Positions 15,340 through 24,452 of a DNA stretch of 40,767 bases are shown in pieces (positions within the stretch are counted from its first letter, which is position 1; every line of letters starts with the position of its first letter). This stretch comes from Sutterella sp. (GTDB taxonomy: Bacteria > Pseudomonadota > Gammaproteobacteria > Burkholderiales > Burkholderiaceae_F). Location: NCBI GenBank assembly GCA_020025955.1, contig JAHHRF010000012.1, positions 1 through 40,767 of the forward strand, in the 5' to 3' direction. The translations under genes and the position numbers were made by a program. The notes below the pieces were generated by a model. That model was not told the origin of the DNA and ran no database searches. It saw only the letters and a list, made by a program, of their open reading frames with translations.

Positions 15340-16727
15340 TGTTCTTCCTTTTTAAATCGGTTCACAAGTTGGGCGGGCACGCGACCGATGGAGCCCGCGC
15401 CCATGGTCACGACCACGTCATCGGGTTCAATCAAGTCGGCCAACGCGTCCGAAATGGCGTCTAAGCGCACGACCTTGACCGCGCGCCCGGTTTTCGCTTC
15501 CACGGCACGCGCCAAATCGTCTGCCGTGGCGCCCTCAATCGGGGCTTCGCCCGCGGCATAGACGTCGGTTAAGAGAACGACGTCACTCTCGGAGAGCGTC
15601 TCCACAAACCCCTCGAAGCAATCCTTCGTACGGGTATAGCGGTGGGGCTGGAAGACGACGACACTGCGACGCGTGGGCCAAGCGCCCTTTAACGCCGACA
15701 AGGTGGCGGCCATTTCATGCGGGTGGTGACCATAGTCATCCACCAAATCAAACGAGGCTCGTCCCGTCGACAAGGTCCCATAGCGGGTAAAGCGACGACC
15801 CACGCCCGTGAAGTTGAGTAACCCCTCCACGATGGCGTCATCCGACACGCCCACCAAGGTGGCCACCGCAATCGCCGCCAAGGCATTACGTACATTATGG
15901 AGCCCTGGCATATTCAAGCACACGGGTAACGGTGCGCACTCAGGGCGCAACACCGTAAAGCGCATCTGGGTGCCGTCGGCACGCACATCAATGGCGCGAT
16001 ACATGGCGTCGTCGCTAAGCCCGTAACTCATCACGGGCTTGGTGACGCGCCCGGCAATCGAGCGCACATTCTCATCGTCCACGCAAAGAATGGCGGGTCC
16101 GTAAAAGGGCAAGCGCTCCAAGAAGTCCACAAAGGCGGACTTCAAGCATTCAAAGTCGTGGTTGTAGGTTGCCATGTGGTCTTCGTCAATATTCGTGACC
16201 ACGCTCATCACGGGAGTGAGCTTCAAAAAGGACGCATCACTCTCGTCAGCTTCGGCGACCAAGAATTGCCCCGTCCCTAAGCGCGCATTGGCGCCAGCGG
16301 AATTGAGTTTCCCCCCAATCACAAAGGTGGGATCTAAGCCGCCTGCGGCCAACAACGCGGTGGTGAGCGACGTGGTCGTCGTTTTCCCATGCGCCCCCGC
16401 AATGGCAATCCCTTGGCGTAAACGCATGAGTTCTGCCAACATCACGGCACGCGGCACCACGGGGATGCTTTGCTGACGCGCAGCTTGCACTTCCGGGTTG
16501 TCTTCTTTGACGGCGGAAGAAATCACCACCACATCGGCCCCCGCCATAAAGCGGCTGTCGTGCCCTTGGTGAACGGTGATCCCGAGCGACTGTAAGCGCT
16601 CCGTCACGGGCCCTGAGGCCAAGTCCGAACCGCTCACCTGATAGCCCAAATTGACCATCACTTCAGCGATCCCGCTCATCCCTACGCCGCCGATCCCGAC
16701 AAAGTGAATATGATTGACGCGAAACAT
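15336..16727 (-). CDS. murC: UDP-N-acetylmuramate--L-alanine ligase MurC
   Basis: Adds L-alanine to UDP-MurNAc, the first amino-acid step in peptidoglycan precursor synthesis. 463 residues. The N-terminal Rossmann segment HFVGIGGVGMSGIAEV and the ATP loop GAHGKTTTT (111-119) are MurC-specific. ATNIDEDHM and DDYGHHPHEM are present in the central and C-terminal domains. It lies 43 bases after murG and overlaps ddl by 4 bases. Confidence 0.97.
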   Translation of the reverse strand: MFRVNHIHFVGIGGVGMSGIAEVMVNLGYQVSGSDLASGPVTERLQSLGITVHQGHDSRFMAGADVVVISSAVKEDNPEVQAARQQSIPVVPRAVMLAELMRLRQGIAIAGAHGKTTTTSLTTALLAAGGLDPTFVIGGKLNSAGANARLGTGQFLVAEADESDASFLKLTPVMSVVTNIDEDHMATYNHDFECLKSAFVDFLERLPFYGPAILCVDDENVRSIAGRVTKPVMSYGLSDDAMYRAIDVRADGTQMRFTVLRPECAPLPVCLNMPGLHNVRNALAAIAVATLVGVSDDAIVEGLLNFTGVGRRFTRYGTLSTGRASFDLVDDYGHHPHEMAATLSALKGAWPTRRSVVVFQPHRYTRTKDCFEGFVETLSESDVVLLTDVYAAGEAPIEGATADDLARAVEAKTGRAVKVVRLDAISDALADLIEPDDVVVTMGAGSIGRVPAQLVNRFKKEEQ

Positions 16728-16753
16728 GTCTGTCCTTTTCCCTTGAATTTAAG

Positions 16754-16778
16754 CTCGATAGTTTAACGACTTATCGAG
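16754..16778 (-). other. Stem-loop at the murG stop
   Basis: CTCGATA pairs with TATCGAG around an 11-base loop overlapping the murG TAA. The following bases (CTTAAATT) are not a clear U tract, so this may be an mRNA processing or stability element rather than a terminator. Confidence 0.4.
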
Positions 16779-17865
16779 TTCGGGTTGCGAGTACGTTTTC
16801 AATGAGGGTGGCAACCTGGCCCGCGGCATCCGCTTTACTGAGCCCGCGCGCGGTTTCCCCCATCGCAATGAGACGATCACGCGTGAGCGTCTGAAGCGCG
16901 TCCGCTAAGCGTTGCGGCGTCAAGTCCGCCTGATCGATCTGAAGCCCGGCGCCACTTTCGTCCATCATGCGGGCGTTCCCGCGCTGATGCGCCGTCGTTT
17001 TCGCCACAAAGGGCACTAAAACGGCAGGGACCCCTGCAGCACAGAGTTCGGCCACGCTCGTAGCCCCAGCGCGGCACATCACGACGTCCGACCACGCGTA
17101 GGCTTCGGCCATATCATCAATAAAGGGACGAACGTCTGCCTTCAATCCCAATCGCGCATAGTACGCACGCACGGCCTCATCTCGATCGCGCCCCGTCTGG
17201 TGAATGACCTCTGGGCGAAGGTCCTCAGGAATCAGCGCTAAGGCTTCGGGCACCGTTTCGTTAAAGACTTGAGCGCCTAAGCTCCCGCCAAAAATAAAGA
17301 GGCGAAGGGGACCCGTACGCTGCTCCAAGCGTTCTTGCGTTGCGGGCAGCGCCATGATGTCGGCTCGCACAGGATTCCCCGTAACGACGCCCTTGTCGCC
17401 CGCCAACGCTTTCGCCCCGCCTTCAAAGCCACACGCTAAGCGGTCAATCACGGGAAGAAGGGCCTTGGTGGACATCAAAATGTCCGCATCGCAATTCATC
17501 ACGACGATGGGGAGCCCCAAGGTTTTCGCAGCAAACCCCACAGGGACGGCGACATAGCCCCCCGTGGAAAAGAGCGCGGTGACGCCTGTGCTTTTAAGCA
17601 CCTGGCGCGCTTTAAAAAACGCCCCGACTAAAGAAAACGCCCCTTTGATGAGGCCTAAAACCCCGCGGCCACGCAGCCCGCGGAACGCCAGCCCCGTAAA
17701 GGGCAAGTCATCTTTTTCGACTAAGCGGGCTTCCATCCCGGTGGTGGTGCCCACCCACGAGACCGTCCAGCCACGCGCTTTCATCACACGCGCCACGGCT
17801 AAACCGGGCATCACATGCCCACCCGTGCCCGCGGCACAGATGGCTAAGTGTTGAGTCTGGGTCAT
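16771..17865 (-). CDS. murG: UDP-N-acetylglucosamine--N-acetylmuramyl-(pentapeptide) pyrophosphoryl-undecaprenol transferase MurG
   Basis: GT28 glycosyltransferase that converts lipid I to lipid II on the inner face of the membrane. 364 residues from the ATG at 17865. The glycine-rich GTGGHVMPGLAVA near the N-terminus and the C-domain segments FGGSLGAQVFNE and CRAGATSVAELCAAGVPAVLVPF (split by the nucleotide pocket) are the family hallmarks. The start is chosen because GGAGG lies just upstream and the ATG overlaps the ftsW TGA (ATGA); a longer reading to 17940 runs into ftsW and is not supported. Confidence 0.97.
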   Translation of the reverse strand: MTQTQHLAICAAGTGGHVMPGLAVARVMKARGWTVSWVGTTTGMEARLVEKDDLPFTGLAFRGLRGRGVLGLIKGAFSLVGAFFKARQVLKSTGVTALFSTGGYVAVPVGFAAKTLGLPIVVMNCDADILMSTKALLPVIDRLACGFEGGAKALAGDKGVVTGNPVRADIMALPATQERLEQRTGPLRLFIFGGSLGAQVFNETVPEALALIPEDLRPEVIHQTGRDRDEAVRAYYARLGLKADVRPFIDDMAEAYAWSDVVMCRAGATSVAELCAAGVPAVLVPFVAKTTAHQRGNARMMDESGAGLQIDQADLTPQRLADALQTLTRDRLIAMGETARGLSKADAAGQVATLIENVLATRTR

Positions 17866-19040
17866 ACCTGACCTCCTCGCATTAAGTATTTGTTTTCGTA
17901 GTCCACGCGTAGCAATAAGCCAATCGCAAAGAGCCCGCACATCATGGCGGAACCCCCATAGCTAATAAAGGGCAAGGTTAAGCCCTTGGTGGGCAAGCTC
18001 CCTGAGGCGACGCCCAGGTTAAAGCACATTTGGCACCCGAGCCAAAAGCCAATCCCTTGGGCGAGAAGCCCGGGGAAGAAGCGCTCAAGTTTGATGGACT
18101 GACGCCCAATTTCAAAGGCGTAACGAATGAGCCAATAAAATAAAAAGAGCAGCACGACGGTGCCCAAGAAGCCCGTTTCTTCCCCGATCACGGCGAAGAT
18201 AAAGTCGGTATGGGCCTCCGGCAAATAGCTTTGCTTTTCAATGGACTGCCCTAAGCCTACGCCCCCAATTTCCCCGCGCCCAATGGCGATCAAGGAATGG
18301 GTGAGCTGGTAGCCCTTCCCCAGCACATAGTCAGCATCCCACGGGTGCAAATACGCAAAGAAGCGTTGCAAACGCCATGGGGTGGACCAAATCATGTACG
18401 CCACCCCCACGACGGCGACGCCCCCAGCGCTAATAAAGATCCCCCAAGAAAGTCCCCCTAAGAAAAGGACCCCGAGGAAGCTCGCCGCCACCACCACCGT
18501 GGCGCCCAAGTCCGGCTGACAAATAAGTAACCCCATGGGGACACACATTTTCATGAGCACTGGGAACAACCCACGGCTCATCGAGTGCATATGGTCCTGA
18601 CGGCGTACAGCGTAGCCCGCAGCCATCATGATCACGGTGACCTTAACGAGTTCAGAGACTTGGAGCTTAAAAAAGCCCAAATTCACCCAACGCGCAGCCC
18701 CTTTCGCATGGTGCCCCACGACGGGTAAGAAAACGAGTAGCAGTAGGAGCGCTGAGCCCCAGAAGATCTTTTCCGAATGCTTAAACCAGAAAGACATCGG
18801 AATCTTCAAGGCCGCATAGAGCGCCACCAACCCCAGAACCACCCCTAAGAAATGCTTTTGCATGTAGGGGTTTTGCCAAAGCACCGTGTTGCCACTCGAG
18901 ACCACGGAATAGACCATCACCGTCCCGAAGGCAATCAAGGCAAAGACCGTGAGAATTAAGTTGGCATGAAGCGAAATCCCGCCTTGCCCCTTATCGCGAA
19001 GGAGGTCATGCTCGCCCGTGTTGGAATGAAAGAGCCCCAT
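17862..19040 (-). CDS. ftsW: Septal peptidoglycan glycosyltransferase FtsW
   Basis: SEDS-family polymerase that works with FtsI to build septal peptidoglycan from lipid II. The 392-residue protein is strongly hydrophobic with about ten membrane segments. Family motifs are present: KGAARWVNLGFFKLQVSE, QPDLGATVV, GKGYQLTHSLIAIGRG, EAHTDFIFAVIGEE and PFISYGGSAMM. Its ATG overlaps the murD stop by one base (TAATG). The SEDS partner PBP (FtsI) is upstream in the same cluster. Confidence 0.97.
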   Translation of the reverse strand: MGLFHSNTGEHDLLRDKGQGGISLHANLILTVFALIAFGTVMVYSVVSSGNTVLWQNPYMQKHFLGVVLGLVALYAALKIPMSFWFKHSEKIFWGSALLLLLVFLPVVGHHAKGAARWVNLGFFKLQVSELVKVTVIMMAAGYAVRRQDHMHSMSRGLFPVLMKMCVPMGLLICQPDLGATVVVAASFLGVLFLGGLSWGIFISAGGVAVVGVAYMIWSTPWRLQRFFAYLHPWDADYVLGKGYQLTHSLIAIGRGEIGGVGLGQSIEKQSYLPEAHTDFIFAVIGEETGFLGTVVLLFLFYWLIRYAFEIGRQSIKLERFFPGLLAQGIGFWLGCQMCFNLGVASGSLPTKGLTLPFISYGGSAMMCGLFAIGLLLRVDYENKYLMRGGQV

Positions 19041-20464
19041 TAGTTGGCTCCTCGAATGGCCATTTCGCGAGCGGCTGCAATAAAGGCGTCGCTACGATGG
19101 GCGTAATTTTTAAACATATCCCAGGAGGCACAAGCAGGCGACAACAATAAAACGTCCCCCGTCTGGCGCTGCCCCCAGAGCCAGGCGACGGCCTCGTCCA
19201 TGGTGGCGCAAAGCGCAAAGGGTACCTCTGCCTTTTTCACCGTTTCCGCAATCACCTGGGCATCTTTCCCGATCAAGGCAACAGCCGCCACCGTGTCACG
19301 CAACGGCGTCGCTAAAGGCGAAAAGTCTTGCCCCTTGCCGTCCCCGCCCATCACCAGGAGCACACGACGGCGTTGGGCTGCAAAGCCTTTGAGCGCGGCT
19401 TCCACCGCCCCCACGTTCGTGCCTTTGGAGTCGTCCACGATGGTGACGCCATGCGCGCGAAAGACTTCACTCACACGGTGCGCTTCCCCGCGATAGGTTA
19501 AAAGCGCGTGCTTCACCGCTGGCGTCATCTCAATGCCAATCGCTTCAATGAGCATGAGGCTCGCCATGGCATTGAGCGTATTGTGGCGCCCGTGGAGCAC
19601 TAAGTCCGACTCGTCAAAAAGGGGTGTAAAGCCTGTTTGGGTTTTTTCAACGACGAAAGCCGAACCGTTGTCTTCCATCAAGCCCACGTCTCCTAACCAG
19701 TCAGGCGCGCCCGCGCCAAAGGTGCGTAAGGCACCGGCTGTGGCGCCTTTGACGTGCGCAATCGCCCAGGGGCAATCGCGATTCACAATGGTCACACGGG
19801 CCTTTTGTGCAATACGGGCCTTGTCCGTGGCGTACCCCACCATGGAGCCATGCCAATCTAAATGGTCTTCCGTGATATTTAAAACGGCAGCCGCATCAGG
19901 GGCAAAGTCGCCCCCCGTGGCTAACTGAAAGCTAGAGAGCTCTAACACCCAAACGTCAGGGAGAACTTCGTTATCCAACGCAAGCGCCAGGACGTCGAGC
20001 ATATTGGGCCCGACGTTTCCGGCTAACGCTACGCGCAAGCCCGTGGCCTCAATCAATCGATGGGTGAGGCTTACCGTTGTGGTTTTCCCATTGGTGCCGG
20101 TGACTGCCACAAGCTTCGGGGCATAGCCCGTTTCGGCGTTAAGGTGCGCCAAGGCTTCCGTGAAGAGTGCCAATTCCCCCTTCACGGGAATCCCCTTTTT
20201 CTGAGCATTGGCGATTAAGGCCGCGCAGGGTCCCGTCACGGGCGAGAGCCCAGGGGAGATCGCAATCTCGGACACCGAGGGATCAACGTCCGTGGGCATT
20301 TCCCCCGCACGCAACGCAATCCCGAACGCCTCGAGCGAGGCCGCCGTCGGCGGCGCCTCGCGCGTATCAAAGACCGTAACCGAGCGCCCCTCTTTCTTTA
20401 AGTAACGCGCCATCGCGAGCCCCGAGGCGCCCGCGCCTAATACCCAAACGGTGTCCTGTTGCAT
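19040..20464 (-). CDS. murD: UDP-N-acetylmuramoylalanine--D-glutamate ligase MurD
   Basis: Adds D-glutamate to UDP-MurNAc-L-Ala. 474 residues. VLGAGASGLAMARYL at the N-terminus binds the UMP part, AVTGTNGKTTT (120-130) is the ATP loop, and VLNITEDHLDWH and VDDSKGTN lie in the central and C-terminal domains. Located 12 bases after mraY, touching ftsW. Slightly longer than E. coli MurD (438), with no obvious extra domain. Confidence 0.97.
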   Translation of the reverse strand: MQQDTVWVLGAGASGLAMARYLKKEGRSVTVFDTREAPPTAASLEAFGIALRAGEMPTDVDPSVSEIAISPGLSPVTGPCAALIANAQKKGIPVKGELALFTEALAHLNAETGYAPKLVAVTGTNGKTTTVSLTHRLIEATGLRVALAGNVGPNMLDVLALALDNEVLPDVWVLELSSFQLATGGDFAPDAAAVLNITEDHLDWHGSMVGYATDKARIAQKARVTIVNRDCPWAIAHVKGATAGALRTFGAGAPDWLGDVGLMEDNGSAFVVEKTQTGFTPLFDESDLVLHGRHNTLNAMASLMLIEAIGIEMTPAVKHALLTYRGEAHRVSEVFRAHGVTIVDDSKGTNVGAVEAALKGFAAQRRRVLLVMGGDGKGQDFSPLATPLRDTVAAVALIGKDAQVIAETVKKAEVPFALCATMDEAVAWLWGQRQTGDVLLLSPACASWDMFKNYAHRSDAFIAAAREMAIRGAN

Positions 20465-20476
20465 AAACCAGATTCC

Positions 20477-21580
20477 TTAGAGGAAGGACTCGAGATAGAG
20501 ACCAGCCAACCCCATGATCGCTAACAAAATGGAGACAATCCAGAAGCGTGCCACGACCTGGGTTTCTTTCCACCCCTTCAATTCAAAGTGATGGTGAATA
20601 GGGGCCATCAAGAAGACGCGCTTGCCGCCCGAGAGGCGGTAGTAAACGGTCTGGATCATGACGGAGACGGTTTCCACCACGAAGACCCCGGCCATCATGG
20701 CAAAGAGCCATTCATGACGGCACACCACGGCCATGGCGCCTAAGAGCCCACCCAAGGCCAAGGCGCCCACGTCGCCCATAAAGACTTGCGCGGGATGCGC
20801 GTTAAACCACAAGAAGGCAAGCCCCGCGCCGAGGAGCGCTGCGCTCACGATGACGAGTTCGGCCGCGCCAGGCAAATACACGTCGTTAAAGAGCGAGGCC
20901 GCGTGAGGGGTGCCCACCACGTAGCAAAAGGCTCCCAAGGCGCAACCAGCGACCACGGTCGGGACAATGGCTAAGCCATCCAACCCGTCCGTTAAATTGA
21001 CGGCGTTAGAACTGCCCACAAGCACAAAATACGTAAAGACGAGGAAACCCACCCACCCGAAGGGAAGGTAAAAGACGTCGCTCGTGCCCATCGACAAGGG
21101 AAGCCCCGCGTCCCACCACTGAGCAAGCGTCGTGGTCATACTACTTCCGTCTGGGGTCGCCAACGCAACGGCAAGGTAGGCGCCCACAACGAGCGCAATC
21201 CCACTTTGCCAGCTGAATTTTTCACGGGCACTCATCCCCTTGGGGTTTTTGAAGACCACTTTACGGTAGTCATCGACCCAACCCACGGCGCCGTACCCAA
21301 GGGTGACGACCAAGACGGGCCAAATGAAGCGATCGGACCAGTCCGCCCACAGGAGCGTCCCCACGGCAATCGCAAACAAAATCAGGGCGCCCCCCATCGT
21401 CGGGGTCCCTTGCTTGGCTAAATGGGTCTTGGGACCGCAATCGCGTACGGCTTGCCCAAAGGCCATGGCCTTTAAGCGATTAATCATCCAGGGGCCCAAT
21501 GCCAGCCCTAAAACCAATGCGGTAACAAACGCCCCCAGTGCACGAAGCATTAACTGATCGGCGAGAAAAGAGAAAAACAT
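20477..21580 (-). CDS. mraY: Phospho-N-acetylmuramoyl-pentapeptide transferase MraY
   Basis: Integral membrane enzyme that transfers phospho-MurNAc-pentapeptide to undecaprenyl phosphate, giving lipid I. 367 residues with about ten membrane segments. Conserved cytosolic loops KQGTPTMGGALI, WVDDYRK, NAVNLTDGLDGLA, NAHPAQVFMGDVG and LMAPIHHHFELKGW hold the catalytic aspartates and the HHH motif. It lies 20 bases after murF and 12 before murD. Confidence 0.97.
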   Translation of the reverse strand: MFFSFLADQLMLRALGAFVTALVLGLALGPWMINRLKAMAFGQAVRDCGPKTHLAKQGTPTMGGALILFAIAVGTLLWADWSDRFIWPVLVVTLGYGAVGWVDDYRKVVFKNPKGMSAREKFSWQSGIALVVGAYLAVALATPDGSSMTTTLAQWWDAGLPLSMGTSDVFYLPFGWVGFLVFTYFVLVGSSNAVNLTDGLDGLAIVPTVVAGCALGAFCYVVGTPHAASLFNDVYLPGAAELVIVSAALLGAGLAFLWFNAHPAQVFMGDVGALALGGLLGAMAVVCRHEWLFAMMAGVFVVETVSVMIQTVYYRLSGGKRVFLMAPIHHHFELKGWKETQVVARFWIVSILLAIMGLAGLYLESFL

Positions 21581-21600
21581 ACTACTCTGTCCGTTAGCGA

Positions 21601-22968
21601 TTAAAGAAACGTCGGGTGCGCTTTCAAGGCGCGAACCGCGTTATGTAAACCCGTGCCATGACTCGACTTTAAGGTGACGGTGCCCTGTTCGGTAACTAAG
21701 GCGTCGACCAAGTCGTCAAGGCTCGCGAAGTGGCGCGTGGGCCCCGAAAAGGCCTCCCCTGCCAAGCGGGCTTTGTCCCCGAAGGTCCAGAGGGCGTCAA
21801 ACCCGAGGGTGGAGGCGAGTTTCCCCGCTGCCCGATGCTCAGCGTCGGCCGTTTCACCCACTTCCGCCATGTCCCCTAAAACGTAAAGTTTAGGACCAGA
21901 AAGGGCACTCAAAACCCGCATGGACGCAGCCACACTGTCAGGGTTGGCGTTATAGGCGTCATCAATCACCGTTAAGGTTTGCGCGCGATTCGTAAAGCGT
22001 GCCCCGCGACCGGCTAAGGCTTCAAAGGAGCCCAGGCCTGAGAGGACCGCATCAAAGGGCACCCCCAACGCTAAGGCCGTCAACGCCACTCCGAGCGCGT
22101 TGTGGGCATTGTGTTCGCCAGAGAGCTTCAAGCGAACCTGGCCTTCTTCCCCGTCTTGGGTGGCAAGCGTCAAGTCGTTGCCCGAGAGTGCCCCCGTTAA
22201 ATAGGCGTTGTCCTCAGCCTTTAAGCTCACCGTGAGGCCATCAACCCCGCGCGCACGAACCAAATCGTCCCACACGGCAAAGCCTTCGTCATCCTTGGGG
22301 TAGACCGCAAAGCCGTCGGCTTCTAGCCCCACGATCATGAGGCCGTTTTCGCGAGCGCTTTCTTTCACGCCCGCTAAGAATTCTTGATGTTCACGCTGGG
22401 CGTTGGTGAGAAGCACGGCAGTGGGCTGCAGCCACGCCGTTAAGCGCGCCATTTCGCCGGGGTGATTAATGCCCGCTTCTAAAACCGCCACCTGATGGAT
22501 GTCACGCAACTGCCAGAGCATGTGGGGGAGCCCCACATCGTTATTAAAGTTCCCGGCGGTGACAAGCACGGCCTCTTCGCCCAAGCTTTCCTTTAAGACG
22601 TGCCCGAGCCACTGCGTGGTGGTGGTTTTGCCGTTACTCCCCACGACGGCCACAACGGGGATATCAAAGCGAGCGCGCCAGCCAGCGGCAGCCAACCCGT
22701 AGGCCTCTCCCGTGTCCGTCACAACAATCTGAGGGATGTCGACCTCCAGCGCACGCTCTACCACGGCGCACACGGCGCCGGCCTCAAGCGCTGCGGCCAC
22801 ATAGTCGTGCCCATCAAAGCGTTCGCCCTTTAAGGCAAAGAACACGTCGCCCGGCTTCACGCGACGGGTATCGGTACTCACCCCCGTCATGCGTTGGGTG
22901 AGTTCCCCACCCAAGAGGCTCAGGGTTAACGGCTCTAAATCCGCCAGTAAATTCGTTAACGTTTGCAT
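21601..22968 (-). CDS. murF: UDP-N-acetylmuramoyl-tripeptide--D-alanyl-D-alanine ligase MurF
   Basis: Adds D-Ala-D-Ala (from Ddl) to complete the UDP-MurNAc pentapeptide. 455 residues. STDTRRVKPGDVFFALKGE at the N-terminus binds uracil, VVGSNGKTTTT (108-118) is the ATP loop, and VIDDAYNANPDSV and LGDMAEVGE are C-domain signatures. It overlaps the end of murE by 13 bases. Confidence 0.96.
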   Translation of the reverse strand: MQTLTNLLADLEPLTLSLLGGELTQRMTGVSTDTRRVKPGDVFFALKGERFDGHDYVAAALEAGAVCAVVERALEVDIPQIVVTDTGEAYGLAAAGWRARFDIPVVAVVGSNGKTTTTQWLGHVLKESLGEEAVLVTAGNFNNDVGLPHMLWQLRDIHQVAVLEAGINHPGEMARLTAWLQPTAVLLTNAQREHQEFLAGVKESARENGLMIVGLEADGFAVYPKDDEGFAVWDDLVRARGVDGLTVSLKAEDNAYLTGALSGNDLTLATQDGEEGQVRLKLSGEHNAHNALGVALTALALGVPFDAVLSGLGSFEALAGRGARFTNRAQTLTVIDDAYNANPDSVAASMRVLSALSGPKLYVLGDMAEVGETADAEHRAAGKLASTLGFDALWTFGDKARLAGEAFSGPTRHFASLDDLVDALVTEQGTVTLKSSHGTGLHNAVRALKAHPTFL

Positions 22969-24452
22969 GCGCGATGCTCCCGGACGTAGACATCATTAAA
23001 GGCTTCACGAATGCTTTCTAAGTCCGAGTACGGATACTTAATGCCTTTAATTTCTTGATAGGCTTCGTGCCCCTTGCCGCAGACCAAGACGACGTCCTGC
23101 GGGGAGGCTTCCCCAATGGCTTTGGCAACGGCCGCCTTGCGATCAGGCACAATTGCCGCCGAGGGGGTCCCTTGGGCCACTTCACGCAGAATGGCTTCAG
23201 GCTCTTCGCTACGCGGATTGTCGTTGGTGAGAATGACGCGGTCAGCGAGACGCTCGGCCACGTCCCCCATCATGGGGCGCTTCCCCGGATCACGATCTCC
23301 GCCGCAGCCAAAGACCACCCAGAGGTGCGCCGTTTCAGGCACCACGTCGCGAAGACTTGCCAAGGTCTTTTCCATGGCGTCAGGCGTGTGGCAGTAGTCC
23401 ACCACGGCCGTGGGGGCATAGGGGGCGCGAAGCGCTTCCATGCGCCCAGGGGGCGACGTCAACTGCGAGAGGGCAACCAGCCCCGTCTCCAACGCTAAGC
23501 CCGCGGCGTGGCTCGCGGCCAACGCTTCTAACGCATTTTCCGCGTTAAAGCGACCAATTTGGCGCAGGTGAACGGTGTGACGGTTCCCTTGCCAGCCAAT
23601 CGCTAATTCCATGCCGTTGGCGCCGTGCGAGAGCACCTGGGCCGTCCAATGCTCGTGCGCCCAGGCAGGCGTCTCACCCGTCAACGACGTCGACCAAATC
23701 GTGAGGCCCGCCTCGCGCGCCGCTTCGGCCATACGCTCAGACGCTGGATCGTCCGCATTAATCACCGCGTGCGTGAGCCCTGGCTGACTAAAGAGTCGAG
23801 CTTTCGCTTCGCCATAGGCTTCCATGGTTTCGTGATAGTCCAAATGGTCACGCGTTAAGTTGGTAAAGACCGCCACACGCATGGTGACGCTTTGCAAGCG
23901 CCCGCGATCCAACCCCGCGGAACTCGCTTCAATCGCAAAGGCTTGGGCGCCCGCGGTTTTTAAGTCCGCCAAGAGCCCTTGCAGGCTCAGAGCGTCCGGC
24001 GTTGTGAGCGCGGGCGCGTCAAACGTTTTCGTCCCTAAGCGGCAGCCCACGGTCCCCAAAATGGCGCAGGGCATCTGCCCCGCATTTAAGAGTTCAGCAA
24101 TCCAGTGCGTGGTCGTGGTTTTACCGTTGGTGCCCGTCACGGCAATCCCGGTGAGCGCTTGGGAGGGGTCACCGTAAAACTGCCCGGCAATATCCCCCAA
24201 CATCGCCGAGAGATCCTCCACCCCTAAAGCGGGCAAGCCCACCACGGGGAGCGCCCCTTGGGCTTCAAACAAAACGGCGGCGGCGCCACGCGCTTGCGCA
24301 ACGTTGACAAAACGACGCCCGTCGGTCACCAGCCCCGGGATGGCGACAAAAATGTCGCCCGCACGCAAGGCACGACTGTCTAAACATAAACGGCTCTCGG
24401 GCTTAGCTAAGCCTTTCAACCAGCTCACAATCTCATTGACGGTCTTTTTCAT
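22956..24452 (-). CDS. murE: UDP-MurNAc-L-Ala-D-Glu--meso-diaminopimelate ligase MurE
   Basis: Adds the third stem-peptide residue. 498 residues. LDSRALRAGDIFVAIPG, ATP loop AVTGTNGKTTTT (104-115) and the C-domain GCGGDRDPGKRPMM are present. The amino-acid-specificity motif reads DNPR (in LTNDNPRSEEP), which selects meso-diaminopimelate rather than lysine, fitting a Gram-negative wall. It overlaps ftsI by 4 bases and murF by 13. Confidence 0.97.
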   Translation of the reverse strand: MKKTVNEIVSWLKGLAKPESRLCLDSRALRAGDIFVAIPGLVTDGRRFVNVAQARGAAAVLFEAQGALPVVGLPALGVEDLSAMLGDIAGQFYGDPSQALTGIAVTGTNGKTTTTHWIAELLNAGQMPCAILGTVGCRLGTKTFDAPALTTPDALSLQGLLADLKTAGAQAFAIEASSAGLDRGRLQSVTMRVAVFTNLTRDHLDYHETMEAYGEAKARLFSQPGLTHAVINADDPASERMAEAAREAGLTIWSTSLTGETPAWAHEHWTAQVLSHGANGMELAIGWQGNRHTVHLRQIGRFNAENALEALAASHAAGLALETGLVALSQLTSPPGRMEALRAPYAPTAVVDYCHTPDAMEKTLASLRDVVPETAHLWVVFGCGGDRDPGKRPMMGDVAERLADRVILTNDNPRSEEPEAILREVAQGTPSAAIVPDRKAAVAKAIGEASPQDVVLVCGKGHEAYQEIKGIKYPYSDLESIREAFNDVYVREHRACKR